Shown here: one piece after another, positions 40,921 to 49,087 of the stretch
Layout: each line of letters begins with the position of its first letter
Position numbering within the stretch: position 1 is the first letter of the stretch
NCBI RefSeq assembly: GCF_003259365.1
Contig: NZ_QLLY01000010.1
Coordinates: forward strand, 1 to 64,000
Reading direction: 5' to 3'
Origin: Streptomyces sp. PsTaAH-137
Lineage (GTDB): Bacteria > Actinomycetota > Actinomycetes > Streptomycetales > Streptomycetaceae
DNA length: 64,000 nt
The notes under the pieces: model-generated
Told to the model about the DNA's origin: nothing
Database searches by the model: none
What the model saw: the letters and a program-made list of their open reading frames with translations, nothing else
Made by a program: the position numbers and the translations under genes

Positions 40921-41677
40921 GGTGCACCTTGCTGTTGGACGCCTGGGCGCGCGGGCGGACCACGAGCAGGTCGATGTTCACGTGCGGCGGACGGGTCACG
41001 GCCCAGCTGATCGTGTCGGCGACATCGTCCGCGGTCAGCGGCTCGGCCACCCCCGCGTACACCTTCGCCGCCTTCTCCTCGTCACCCCCGAACCGCGTCA
41101 GCGCGAACTCGTCCGTCTTCACCATGCCGGGCGCCACCTCGATGACCCGCACCGGAGTACCGACGATCTCCAGCCGCAGCGTCTCCGCCAGCACGTGCTC
41201 GGCGTGCTTCGCGGCCACATAACCGCCGCCGCCCTCGTACGTACCGTGCCCGGCGGTCGAGGAGAGGACGACGACCGTGCCGTCACCGGACGCGGTGAGC
41301 GCGGGCAGCAGGGCCTGCGTCACGTTCAGCGTGCCGATCACGTTCGTCTCGTACATCTGGCGCCACTGCTCCGGGTCACCCGAGGCCACCGGATCGGCAC
41401 CCAGCGCACCGCCCGCGTTGTTCACCAGCACGCCGACCGTCTTGAAGGCCGTCGCGAACTCGTCCACCGCCGCCCGGTCGGTGATGTCCAGGGCGTACGC
41501 GGCGGCCTGGTGCCCGGCGCCGTTGATCTCCTCGGCCAGCGCCTCGATCCGGTCCTTGCGGCGGGCCGTGAGCACCACCCGGTACCCGGCCGCCGCCAGC
41601 TGCCGGGCCGTCGCGGCACCGATGCCGCTGCTCGCGCCCGTGACGACGGCGATACGGGATGCGGGGGCGGGGGCCAT
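40910..41677 (-). CDS. Short-chain dehydrogenase/reductase
   Basis: 255 residues. Classical SDR: TGASSGIGAATARQL for NAD(P), a basic residue soon after beta2 (TARRKDR) suggesting NADP, NNAGGALG, and the YVAAKHAEH catalytic Tyr/Lys. It resembles the YdfG/serine-dehydrogenase-like branch (VRVIEVAPGMVKTDEF). GGAG precedes the ATG. The stop codon is overlapped by the 57-residue membrane protein gene. Confidence 0.92.
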   Translation of the reverse strand: MAPAPASRIAVVTGASSGIGAATARQLAAAGYRVVLTARRKDRIEALAEEINGAGHQAAAYALDITDRAAVDEFATAFKTVGVLVNNAGGALGADPVASGDPEQWRQMYETNVIGTLNVTQALLPALTASGDGTVVVLSSTAGHGTYEGGGGYVAAKHAEHVLAETLRLEIVGTPVRVIEVAPGMVKTDEFALTRFGGDEEKAAKVYAGVAEPLTADDVADTISWAVTRPPHVNIDLLVVRPRAQASNSKVHREL

Positions 41678-41728
41678 GACTGCTCCTGAAGGCTCGACGG
41701 ACGGCTGGTGCCAGCGTACGACGCAGGC

Positions 41729-42064
41729 TCACTCCCCCCGCGGGGCGTACATGATCACGGCCATCCCCACCAGGCAGATCAGCACCCCGGCCACGTCCCA
41801 GCGGGTCGGCCGGTACCCGTCGGCGACCATGCCCCACGCGATCGACCCCGCCACGAACACCCCGCCGTACGCGGCCAGGATCCGCCCGAACTCCCCGTCC
41901 GGCTGGAGCGTCGCCACAAACCCGTACAGCCCCAGCGCGATCACCCCGGCGCCGATCCACGCCCACCCGCGATGCTCACGCACCCCCTGCCACACCAGCC
42001 AGGCGCCACCGATCTCGAACAGCGCGGCGAGGACGAACAGGAACACGGAACGAGCGACGGTCAT
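41729..42064 (-). CDS. YnfA family (UPF0060) small membrane protein
   Basis: 111 residues from the inner ATG (MTVARSVFLFVLAALFEIGGAWLVWQGVREHRG). Four membrane segments and the GGAWLVW and YGGVFV motifs are those of YnfA, related to small multidrug resistance transporters. Role uncertain. An ATG seven codons upstream gives a longer product with no extra similarity. Weak ribosome site. Confidence 0.88.
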   Translation of the reverse strand: MTVARSVFLFVLAALFEIGGAWLVWQGVREHRGWAWIGAGVIALGLYGFVATLQPDGEFGRILAAYGGVFVAGSIAWGMVADGYRPTRWDVAGVLICLVGMAVIMYAPRGE

Positions 42065-42149
42065 GCGCCACAGGGTGTCACGCACGTGTCACCGCGCCCC
42101 GCACGTGGGATAAATCGGCCCACCGTCCCCGCGCAACCGGAGGTCAGCC

Positions 42150-42602
42150 GTGCACCCGGCCCTCGCTCTCGCCCCCGCCCTCGTCCTCCTCCTGCCACCG
42201 GGCGGCACCGCCCCGGCCGAGGCCGACCTCGCCCACCACGGCAGCGTCACCATGGCCGGCGACCGGGTCACCGTCGCCCTCACCCCCGAGAACCACGGCC
42301 CCACCGACGTCCCCGACACCACCCTCAGGATCGCCTGGTCCGCCCCGCTCACCGATGCCCAGCCCGGCCTCCCCGCCGCCTGCCTGCGCACCGGCCCGCG
42401 CACCGTCGACTGCCGCACCGGCGCCCTGCCCGCGGCGGCCCTCGGCACCCCGCTCACCGTCGACGTCCGCCTCGCCACCCGCCCCACCGAGGTGACCGTG
42501 CGTCTCGACACCGTGTGGACGGGCGGCCCGGCCGACCACAACCCCGACAACAACCGCCACGAGGTGCTGGTCCTGGACACGGGCGACACGTACTACTTCT
42601 GA
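42150..42602 (+). CDS. Small secreted protein, beta-rich
   Basis: 150 residues from GTG with GGAGG at a good distance. The N-terminus (LALAPALVLLLPPGGTAPAEA) is a Sec signal peptide with an A-x-A-like cleavage site. The mature part alternates strands (DRVTVALTPENHGPTDVPDTTLRIAWS, LTVDVRLATRPTEVTVRLDTV) like a DUF11 or CARDB immunoglobulin-like domain. Two cysteines could form a disulfide. No clear partner gene. Confidence 0.75.
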   Translation: MHPALALAPALVLLLPPGGTAPAEADLAHHGSVTMAGDRVTVALTPENHGPTDVPDTTLRIAWSAPLTDAQPGLPAACLRTGPRTVDCRTGALPAAALGTPLTVDVRLATRPTEVTVRLDTVWTGGPADHNPDNNRHEVLVLDTGDTYYF

Positions 42603-42655
42603 AGACTTCTGAAGGCTTCAGCAGACCCCTCAAGGACTCTGACGCCTGATGCCCC

Positions 42656-43063
42656 CTACTGGGGCTGGGCGTCGTAACTCTCCCGCGCCACGGCCACCTC
42701 GTCCATGTGCGTCTCCGCCCAGTCCTTCACCGCGACGAGCAGACCGCCCAGGCTCCGGCCCAGCGCGGTCAGTTCGTAGTCGACCCGCACCGGCACCGAC
42801 GGCGTCACCGTCCGCGCCACGATCCCGTCCCGCTCCAGGGAACGCAGCGTCTGCGTGAGCATCTTCTGGCTGACACCCGCGATCCTCCGGCCGAGATCCG
42901 AGTACCGCATCGGCCCGTCCTGCCCAGCGAGCGCGGCCACGACCAGGCTCACCCACTTGTCGCTCAGCCGCGCGAGCAGCTGATTGGTCGGGCACTCCCG
43001 CAGGAACGCGTCGTACGCGAACCGCGCCTGCTCGCGGCGCTGCGCCGCCGTCGTCGTCGCCAT
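42656..43063 (-). CDS. HxlR family winged-helix transcriptional regulator
   Basis: 135 residues. HxlR signature: CPTNQLLARLSDKWVSLVVAALAGQDGPMRYSDLGRRIAGVSQKMLTQTLRSLERDGIVAR, with the leading Cys used for redox or electrophile sensing in some members. It is divergent from an NADP-dependent oxidoreductase, the usual partnership for HxlR proteins that react to aldehydes or quinones. Confidence 0.92.
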   Translation of the reverse strand: MATTTAAQRREQARFAYDAFLRECPTNQLLARLSDKWVSLVVAALAGQDGPMRYSDLGRRIAGVSQKMLTQTLRSLERDGIVARTVTPSVPVRVDYELTALGRSLGGLLVAVKDWAETHMDEVAVARESYDAQPQ

Positions 43064-43100
43064 GACCGACCCCCCGTACTCCCCAGCGTGTTACGCACCT

Positions 43101-43119
43101 TCAGGTACGTACTTACTGA
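43101..43119. promoter_or_regulatory. Putative HxlR operator
   Basis: The 144-base divergent spacer holds GTACGTAC (43105-43112), a perfect dyad, bracketed by TCAG and CTGA, in an AT-richer island. HxlR proteins often bind GTAC-containing repeats, so this is a candidate site. Confidence 0.45.
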
Positions 43120-43207
43120 AAGAGAGTAGCACTCCATAAAGTCATCACTGCGGAAAGGAAAGCGCACAGCATCCGCACCAACCGACTTGAAGAACACGGG
43201 AGTTGTC

Positions 43208-44098
43208 ATGCGAGCAGCAGTCGTCACGACGTTCGGCGGCCCGGAAGCGGTCGAGATCGTGGAGGTCGAGCGCCCCGCACCGGGCGCGGGCCAGATCCGG
43301 ATCAAGGTCGCCGCGGCCGCCCTCAACCCGGTCGACGCGGGCGTGCGTTCCGGGATCTTCGGCGGCGCCGGGCAGCGGTTCGGCCTCGGCTGGGACGTCG
43401 CAGGAACCGTCGACGCGGTGGGCGACGCGACCGAGTGGCAGGTGGGCGACGAGGTCATCGCCCTGCACCACGGCCGGTTCAAGCAGCTCGGCACGCACGC
43501 CGAGTACGTGGTCGTCGACACCGGCGCGGTCGCGAAGGCCCCCGCCTCCCTGGACCCGGTCCACGCGGCGGCCCTCCCCCTCAACGCCCTCATGGCCGCT
43601 CAGACCCTCGACCGACTCGCCCTGGAGCCGGGCCAGTCGCTCCTGGTCACCGGCGCGGCCGGCGCGGTCGGCGGCTACGCGATCCAGCTCGCCGCCCACC
43701 GCGGCATCCAGGTCACGGCGTACGCGTCGGAGGCCGACGAGGCCCTGACCCGCTCCTTCGGCGCGACGTCCTTCGTGGCCCGGGGCACGACCCCCGCCCC
43801 CGTGGACGCGGTCCTCGACGCGGCGTTCATCGGCGCCGACGCCCTCGCCTGGGTCCGGGACGACGGCGCGTACGTGGGCGTCATCCCCGGCGCGGCCCCG
43901 TCCCCGGAACGCGGAATCCGCACGTCATCGGTCGAGGTGACGGCGAACGGCTCCCAACTCACCACCCTGGCCCGCCTCACCGACGAGGGCGTCCTGACCG
44001 CCCGGGTAGCCGAGACCTTCCCCCTGACGGACACGACAAAGGCCCACACCCGCCTCGCGGAGGGCGGGGTGCGGGGGCGGCTGGTGCTGGTGCCCTGA
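43208..44098 (+). CDS. NADP-dependent oxidoreductase (zinc-free MDR/QOR type)
   Basis: 296 residues from the ATG at 43208 with GGGAG before it. GroES-like domain (RAAVVTTFGGPEAVEIVEVERPAPGAGQIRIKV, ALNPVDAGVRSG) and NADPH site LLVTGAAGAVGGYAIQLAA. No zinc ligands. It probably reduces quinones or reactive carbonyls. Divergent HxlR regulator. A TTG seven codons upstream is less likely as start. Confidence 0.9.
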   Translation: MRAAVVTTFGGPEAVEIVEVERPAPGAGQIRIKVAAAALNPVDAGVRSGIFGGAGQRFGLGWDVAGTVDAVGDATEWQVGDEVIALHHGRFKQLGTHAEYVVVDTGAVAKAPASLDPVHAAALPLNALMAAQTLDRLALEPGQSLLVTGAAGAVGGYAIQLAAHRGIQVTAYASEADEALTRSFGATSFVARGTTPAPVDAVLDAAFIGADALAWVRDDGAYVGVIPGAAPSPERGIRTSSVEVTANGSQLTTLARLTDEGVLTARVAETFPLTDTTKAHTRLAEGGVRGRLVLVP

Positions 44099-44120
44099 TG
44101 CGGCGGCGCGGGTACGGCAC

Positions 44121-44146
44121 GGGGCCGGTCCGAGTGGACCGGCCCC
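44121..44146. terminator. Hairpin terminator between convergent genes
   Basis: A perfect 11-bp stem, GGGGCCGGTCC and its complement, with loop GAGT, lies between the oxidoreductase and rtcB stops. Confidence 0.82.
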
Positions 44147-44170
44147 GACACGCCCCCCGTACCGGACCGT

Positions 44171-45364
44171 TCAGCCCTTGACGCAGATGACCTGCTTCAG
44201 CTTCGCGACGACCTCCACCAGATCCCGCTGCTGCTCGATGACCTGCTCGATCGGCTTGTACGCGCCGGGGATCTCGTCCACGACGCCGGAGTCCTTACGG
44301 CACTCCACGCCCCGCGTCTGCTCTTCCAGGTCGCGCGTCGAGAAGCGCTTCTTCGCGGCGTTCCGGCTCATCTTCCGACCCGCGCCGTGCGACGCGGAGT
44401 TGAAGGAGGCCGCGTTGCCGAGGCCCTTCACGATGTACGAACCCGTGCCCATGGAGCCCGGGATGATGCCGTACTCGCCGGAGCCCGCGCGGATCGCGCC
44501 CTTACGGGTGACGAGCAGGTCCATGCCGTCGTACCGCTCCTCGCTCACGTAGTTGTGGTGAGCGCTGATCTCCGGCTCGAAGACCGGCTTGGCCTTCTTG
44601 AACTCCTTGCGGATCACGTCCTTGAAGAGCGCCATCATGATGGAGCGGTTGTACTTGGCGTACTCCTGCGCCCAGAACAGGTCGTTGCGGTACGCCGCCA
44701 TTTGCGGGGTCTCCGAGATGAAGACGGCCAGGTCGCGGTCGACCAGGTTCTGGTTGTGCGGGAGGCTCTGGGCCACGCCGATGTGATGGTCCGCCAGTTC
44801 CTTGCCGATGTTGCGGGAACCGGAGTGCAGCATGAGCCACACCGAATCGGACATATCAACACAAAGCTCCACAAAATGGTTCCCCGACCCGAGCGTCCCC
44901 ATCTGCTTCACGGCCCGCCCCTCGCGGAACTTCACCGAGTCGGCGACCCCCTCGAACCGCCCCCAGAAGTCGTCCCACCCCGCCGTGGCGAACCCGTGCA
45001 TCCGGCCCGGGTCGACCGGGTCGTCGTGCATGCCGCGGCCCACCGGGATCGCCTGCTCGATCTTCGAGCGGAGGCGGGACAGGTCGCCGGGGAGGTCGTT
45101 CGCGGTCAGGGACGTCTTCACCGCGCTCATCCCGCAGCCGATGTCGACCCCGACCGCCGCCGGGCAGACCGCACCCTGCATCGCGATGACGGAACCGACC
45201 GTCGCGCCCTTGCCGTAGTGCACGTCGGGCATGACGGCGAGGCCCTTGATCCAGGGCAGGGTCGCCACGTTGCGGAGCTGCTGCATCGCGGCGTCCTCGA
45301 CCGTGGCCGGGTCGGCCCACATGCGGATCGGGACCTTCGCTCCAGGTACCTCTACGAATGACAT
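44171..45364 (-). CDS. rtcB: RtcB family RNA-splicing ligase
   Basis: 397 residues. Mn-binding Asp74 and Cys77 (GVDIGCGM), His163 (GSGNHFVE), the HHN motif (269-271) and the guanylylated His326 (FNSASHGAGRKMSR) are all present. RtcB joins 2',3'-cyclic phosphate or 3'-phosphate RNA ends to 5'-OH ends with GTP. No RtcA cyclase, archease or RtcR gene is visible nearby, so it stands alone. Upstream on the same strand is an inverted repeat (45393-45414). Confidence 0.95.
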   Translation of the reverse strand: MSFVEVPGAKVPIRMWADPATVEDAAMQQLRNVATLPWIKGLAVMPDVHYGKGATVGSVIAMQGAVCPAAVGVDIGCGMSAVKTSLTANDLPGDLSRLRSKIEQAIPVGRGMHDDPVDPGRMHGFATAGWDDFWGRFEGVADSVKFREGRAVKQMGTLGSGNHFVELCVDMSDSVWLMLHSGSRNIGKELADHHIGVAQSLPHNQNLVDRDLAVFISETPQMAAYRNDLFWAQEYAKYNRSIMMALFKDVIRKEFKKAKPVFEPEISAHHNYVSEERYDGMDLLVTRKGAIRAGSGEYGIIPGSMGTGSYIVKGLGNAASFNSASHGAGRKMSRNAAKKRFSTRDLEEQTRGVECRKDSGVVDEIPGAYKPIEQVIEQQRDLVEVVAKLKQVICVKG

Positions 45365-45392
45365 GAAATCCCCCGTTGTACTCGACAGTTGG

Positions 45393-45414
45393 CCCTACGT
45401 GAAAAGAAGTAGGG
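45393..45414 (-). promoter_or_regulatory. Inverted repeat in the rtcB leader
   Basis: CCCTAC and GTAGGG arms are separated by ten bases rich in A on the plus strand, about 30 bases before the rtcB ATG. It could be an operator or a 5'-UTR hairpin. Weak evidence. Confidence 0.35.
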
Positions 45415-45555
45415 AAACGCAAATACCGGAGCCAAGGTCAACAAATCGGATGCCGGACCGGCGTCCACGGCGATGCGTGCGATAGACATGGCACCACCGG
45501 CCGCCCTGTCGCGGCAATCGAATAACCCGGCGTCAGCCCAGTAAGGAGCCCCAGG

Positions 45556-46416
45556 GTGCAGCGGAAGTCGTACGCGTACGTGCCGGGTGTCGCCGTCCTT
45601 CTGACGGCGCTGCTGGCCGGATGCAGCGGAAGCACCGCCGACGACGGCGCCACCGACGACTCCAAGCCGGGCGACCCCAGCGTGTCCGCCACCGCCGCGA
45701 AGCCGGGCAAGTACCGCACTCTGCCGGAGCCGTGCGGCCAGCCCGAGCAGAGCATGCTGGACACGATGCTGCCGGGGATCGCGAAGATCGCGGACGAGGA
45801 CCAGCGGGACAGGGCGTACGAGGGCGTGGCGACGACCACGTTCGACACCGGGCGCCGGGTCGGGTGCCGCTGGAAGGACGACTCGGCCGCGGGCGGCGCG
45901 CACCGGCTGACGCTGGATTTCGAGCGGGTGGTGTCGTACGACTCCGCGGTGAGCGACGACTCGTCGGCGGAGCAGGTCTTCGCCGACGAGGCCGAGAAGG
46001 CGGATCTCGCGGATCCGGGCACGGTGACGGACACGGCGGAGCCCGGCGGCGCGGAGTCCTCGTCGTCGCCGTCCTCCTCGACCTCGAAGGCAGCCAAGAC
46101 CGGCAAGTCCGGCAAATCCTCTGAATCGCCGGAATCGCCCGGCTCCGGCTCGCCGTCGGACTCCACGTCACCCGCCGATCTGCGGCCGCGCCTGCTCGAC
46201 GGCCTCGGTGACCAGGCGTTCCTGAACGACGAGCAGGCCGGGCCGACGGCCTCGCCGACCCGGACCGTGACTGTGGTGTTCCGCACGTCGAACGTCGTGG
46301 TGACCGTCGCGTACGAGGCACAGCCGGCGGCCTCCGGCGATGCGCCGGACAGCAAGGAAATGCAGGACAGGACGCAGGAACTGGCACAAAAGCTGGTCGG
46401 AAAGTTCGGCGAGTAG
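45556..46416 (+). CDS. DUF3558-type secreted lipoprotein
   Basis: 286 residues from GTG with AAGGAG. Signal peptide and lipobox LLAGC give membrane anchoring outside. Conserved features of the family include an early Cys (LPEPCGQP) and CRWKD about 45 residues later, likely a disulfide, and repeated beta-strand segments (VTVVFRTSNVVVTVAYEA). A Ser/Lys-rich linker lies at about residues 158-208. It is followed by a second lipoprotein gene of the same design, so the two are probably paralogues. Function unknown. Confidence 0.85.
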   Translation: MQRKSYAYVPGVAVLLTALLAGCSGSTADDGATDDSKPGDPSVSATAAKPGKYRTLPEPCGQPEQSMLDTMLPGIAKIADEDQRDRAYEGVATTTFDTGRRVGCRWKDDSAAGGAHRLTLDFERVVSYDSAVSDDSSAEQVFADEAEKADLADPGTVTDTAEPGGAESSSSPSSSTSKAAKTGKSGKSSESPESPGSGSPSDSTSPADLRPRLLDGLGDQAFLNDEQAGPTASPTRTVTVVFRTSNVVVTVAYEAQPAASGDAPDSKEMQDRTQELAQKLVGKFGE

Positions 46417-46577
46417 GGCCGCCCGGGCGGCCGGGGCCGGTCCCGGGAAGGCGAGGCGTGCGGGTCGGACAGCGCGTACGGTGGCCCATCGGGCCCGGGT
46501 TCGTGAAGACCGGTTGAAGGTTGACCGGTGGTCGCGTGTCCGGTCCGTGCCTCTGTCCGCGTCCCAGTGAAGGAACC

Positions 46578-47483
46578 ATGCACCGTCCGACCAAGCGACT
46601 CACCCGCATACTCGCCTGCGCCGCCGCCGTGCCGGTCGTTCTCGTCGTCGCCGGCTGCTCGTCCGACTCGGGTTCCGACGACGCGAGCGCCACGGACAAG
46701 GCGTCCTCCGGGGCGAAGGCGTCCGCGTCCACCGCGGGGGAGGCGGCGAAGAAGGTTCGGGCCGCGACGTACAAGTCCCTGCCGAAGGCGTGCGACGCGT
46801 TCTCGAAGAAGACGCTGAAGGACCTGGTGCCCGAGGGCAAGAGCAAGTCCGGGTCGTCCGACGGCGAGTCGACGCGGGACAGCTGCTCCTGGTCGAGCCT
46901 GGACAGCAATGGTGTCAAGGGCTCCCAGTACCGCTGGCTGAACCTGTCGATGGTCCGCTTCGACTCGGACGTGAACCGGGGCAGCGGCGACGACCTGGCG
47001 TCCGCGTTCTACGCGAAGCAGGTCAAGGACGCCCAGGCGAGCGTGGGCGCGAAGAAGCTGAAGACGTCCGAGCTCTCCGGGACGGGTGACGAGGCGACGC
47101 TGGTGCGCTTCGACAGCGCGTACAAGGAGAAGAAGAAGGACGTCACGTCGAAGCAGCAGACGGTCGTCTCGCGCGTCGACAACGTGGTCGTCACGGTGAG
47201 CTACAACGGTTCGGGGTTCGCGGGCGAGAAGACGCCGGACGCGGACGAGCTGTCGAAGGACGCCGAGAAGGCGGCGCGGGAGGCGGTGGCCGCGGTCGAG
47301 GGCACGGTGTCGTCCGGCAAGAGCGCTTCCCCGTCGGCGTCCGCGTCGAAGTCGGCGTCGTCCGGCTCGAAGGACTCCAAGGACGCGTCGGACTCCAAGG
47401 ATTCGAAGGACTCGAAGGACTCGAAGGACGCTTCGAAGTCGCCGTCCGCGTCGGCCTCCGCCAAGGACGACAAGGACAAGTAG
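46578..47483 (+). CDS. DUF3558-like secreted lipoprotein with Ser/Lys/Asp repeat tail
   Basis: 301 residues from ATG with AAGGA. Signal peptide with lipobox VVAGC. The core has LPKACDAF and DSCSWSS, the same Cys spacing as the upstream paralogue, and a closing VSRVDNVVVTVSYNG strand. The last 75 residues are a low-complexity tail of KDS and SAS repeats, probably a flexible or wall-spanning linker. Transcription ends at the hairpin 47517-47547. Confidence 0.85.
   Translation: MHRPTKRLTRILACAAAVPVVLVVAGCSSDSGSDDASATDKASSGAKASASTAGEAAKKVRAATYKSLPKACDAFSKKTLKDLVPEGKSKSGSSDGESTRDSCSWSSLDSNGVKGSQYRWLNLSMVRFDSDVNRGSGDDLASAFYAKQVKDAQASVGAKKLKTSELSGTGDEATLVRFDSAYKEKKKDVTSKQQTVVSRVDNVVVTVSYNGSGFAGEKTPDADELSKDAEKAAREAVAAVEGTVSSGKSASPSASASKSASSGSKDSKDASDSKDSKDSKDSKDASKSPSASASAKDDKDK
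47391..47426 (+). repeat. Four tandem 9-bp repeats in a lipoprotein gene
   Basis: GACTCGAAG-type units (two exact, two with one or two changes) encode repeated Asp-Ser-Lys in the C-terminal tail. Copy number may vary between strains by slippage. Confidence 0.8.
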
Positions 47484-47516
47484 CCGTCGGCCGCCCGGCA
47501 TTTGCCTGCGGTTTGA

Positions 47517-47547
47517 GGAGCCCGGCCCCTTTTGGGAGCCGGGCTCC
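47517..47547 (+). terminator. Hairpin terminator of the lipoprotein unit
   Basis: GGAGCCCGGC pairs exactly with GCCGGGCTCC, with an inner CCC-TTTT-GGG stem-loop, 34 bases after the second lipoprotein stop. Confidence 0.85.
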
Positions 47548-47626
47548 CGGCGTACCGGCCCACAGCGGTCCGCACGCATGTGCCAGTCTGAGGGGCGCAA
47601 CAAGCCGAACTGGGAGGGGAACTGGA

Positions 47627-49012
47627 GTGGCAGCGCCACTGAAGCTGACTCGGACGCACCGGATACTCGCGGGTGTGGTGATCGCGGGTGCGGTCGTCAT
47701 CGCGGGCATCGGTTTCGCCGGTTCCTACGCGGCCGTGCGCGAGCTGGCGATCCAGAAGGGCTTCGGGAACTTCTCCTATGTCTTCCCGATCGGCATCGAC
47801 GCGGGCATCTGTGTGCTGCTCGCGCTGGACCTGCTCCTGACCTGGATCCGCATTCCGTTCCCGTTGCTGCGGCAGACGGCGTGGCTGCTGACGGCGGCGA
47901 CGATCGCGTTCAACGGCGCGGCGGCCTGGCCGGATCCGCTGGGCGTCGGCATGCACGCGGTCATCCCGATCCTGTTCGTGGTGTCGGTGGAGGCGGCCCG
48001 GCACGCCATCGGCCGGATCGCGGACATCACCGCGGACAAGCACATGGAGGGCGTGCGGATCACGCGCTGGCTGCTGTCGCCGCTGCCCACGTTCCTGCTG
48101 TGGCGCCGGATGAAGCTGTGGGAGCTGCGTTCGTACGAGGCCGTGATCAAGCTGGAGCAGGAGCGGCTGGTGTACCAGGCGCGGCTGCGGTCCCGGTTCG
48201 GGCGGGCGTGGCGGCGCAAGGCTCCGGTGGAGTCGCTGATGCCGCTGCGGCTCGCGCGGTACGGGGTGCCGCTGGCGGAGACCGCTCCGGCGGGGCTCGC
48301 GGCGGCCGGTATCGAGCCTCAGCTGCTGCCGCCCGCACCGCGGGCCGCCACCGCCGAACTGGAGGCATCGGCCCCGCAGGAGCGGATGCAGGAGCAGGCG
48401 CAGGAACAGGAGCAGGCGCAGCAGCCGGAGCCCCAGCAGCAGTCCCGGCCGGAGCCTGCCCCTCAGCATCCCCAGCAGCCCCAGCAGCCCGAGCAGGCGC
48501 AGCCGGGGCCCCAGCAGCACCCGGAGGCCCCGGGGGCCGACCCCGAGGCGGACGCGCAGGCGAGCCAGTGGTTCGCGCAGCAGCGGGCGGTGGAGTACCA
48601 CGGCGGCTACGACCCGGACTTCGTGCCGCCCGCGGCGCCGGTGCACGGCCCGGAGCCGCGGCCCGTGCAGGAGGAGGCGCCGCAGCAGCTCCTGGTCCCG
48701 CACCCGCGCGCGGCGGAGCCGGAGCCGTCCGCCCCGGCCGAGCCCGAGCCGGAGTTCCCGGTGCCGAACGGGGCCGGCGGGACGCGGCAGCTCGGCGACG
48801 GGGCGGCGCAGCCGTCGGCGCCGTCGGACGAAGACCTGTACCAGGTGTTCCGGTACTCGATACAGGGTGAGGGCATGCCGACGCCGGGCGCGTTCCAGGC
48901 GAACGTGGAGGCGACCTACGGCAGTCGGCTCTCGCAGCGTGATCTGGCCCGCTACCACGAGATGTTCAGCAAGCGCCTGAACGCGGAGTTCGTGGACGAC
49001 CACATCGCGTAG
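47627..49012 (+). CDS. DUF2637 membrane protein with Gln/Pro linker and C-terminal HTH-like domain
   Basis: 461 residues from GTG with GGGAGGGGA upstream. Four membrane segments within residues 1-125 form the DUF2637 module (RILAGVVIAGAVVIAGIGFAGSYAAVRELA, FPIGIDAGICVLLALDLLLTW), the part shared with SpdB-type spread proteins of Streptomyces plasmids. A basic cytoplasmic helix follows (ITRWLLSPLPTFLLWRRMKLWELRSYEAVIKLEQERLVYQARLRSRFG). Residues 230-400 are a Gln/Pro/Glu-rich disordered linker. The last 60 residues (DLYQVFRYSIQGEGMPTPGAFQANVEATYGSRLSQRDLARYHEMFSKRL) look like a small helical DNA- or protein-binding domain. Function unknown. Confidence 0.85.
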   Translation: MAAPLKLTRTHRILAGVVIAGAVVIAGIGFAGSYAAVRELAIQKGFGNFSYVFPIGIDAGICVLLALDLLLTWIRIPFPLLRQTAWLLTAATIAFNGAAAWPDPLGVGMHAVIPILFVVSVEAARHAIGRIADITADKHMEGVRITRWLLSPLPTFLLWRRMKLWELRSYEAVIKLEQERLVYQARLRSRFGRAWRRKAPVESLMPLRLARYGVPLAETAPAGLAAAGIEPQLLPPAPRAATAELEASAPQERMQEQAQEQEQAQQPEPQQQSRPEPAPQHPQQPQQPEQAQPGPQQHPEAPGADPEADAQASQWFAQQRAVEYHGGYDPDFVPPAAPVHGPEPRPVQEEAPQQLLVPHPRAAEPEPSAPAEPEPEFPVPNGAGGTRQLGDGAAQPSAPSDEDLYQVFRYSIQGEGMPTPGAFQANVEATYGSRLSQRDLARYHEMFSKRLNAEFVDDHIA

Positions 49013-49034
49013 CGGCACGGGTCCCGATACGGGC

Positions 49035-49070
49035 GCGCCCCTGGAAGAGCGAGGCTCGTTCCAGGGGCGC
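49035..49070. terminator. Two-sided hairpin terminator
   Basis: GCGCCCCTGGAA pairs with TTCCAGGGGCGC, and an inner GAGC-GAG-GCTC stem-loop extends it. It lies between the convergent DUF2637 and lysS genes. Confidence 0.85.
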
Positions 49071-49087
49071 GTTCCGTGCGGCGGGTG

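Noticed and set aside
45438..47639. Minus-strand open frame of about 730 codons opposite the lipoprotein genes
   Set aside because: Repetitive Arg/Leu/Gly product, antisense to two signal-peptide-bearing genes with good ribosome sites.
48360..48540. Gln/Pro-rich stretch in the DUF2637 gene as a degenerate tandem repeat
   Set aside because: Codons are mixed and there is no regular period; it reads as a disordered linker.
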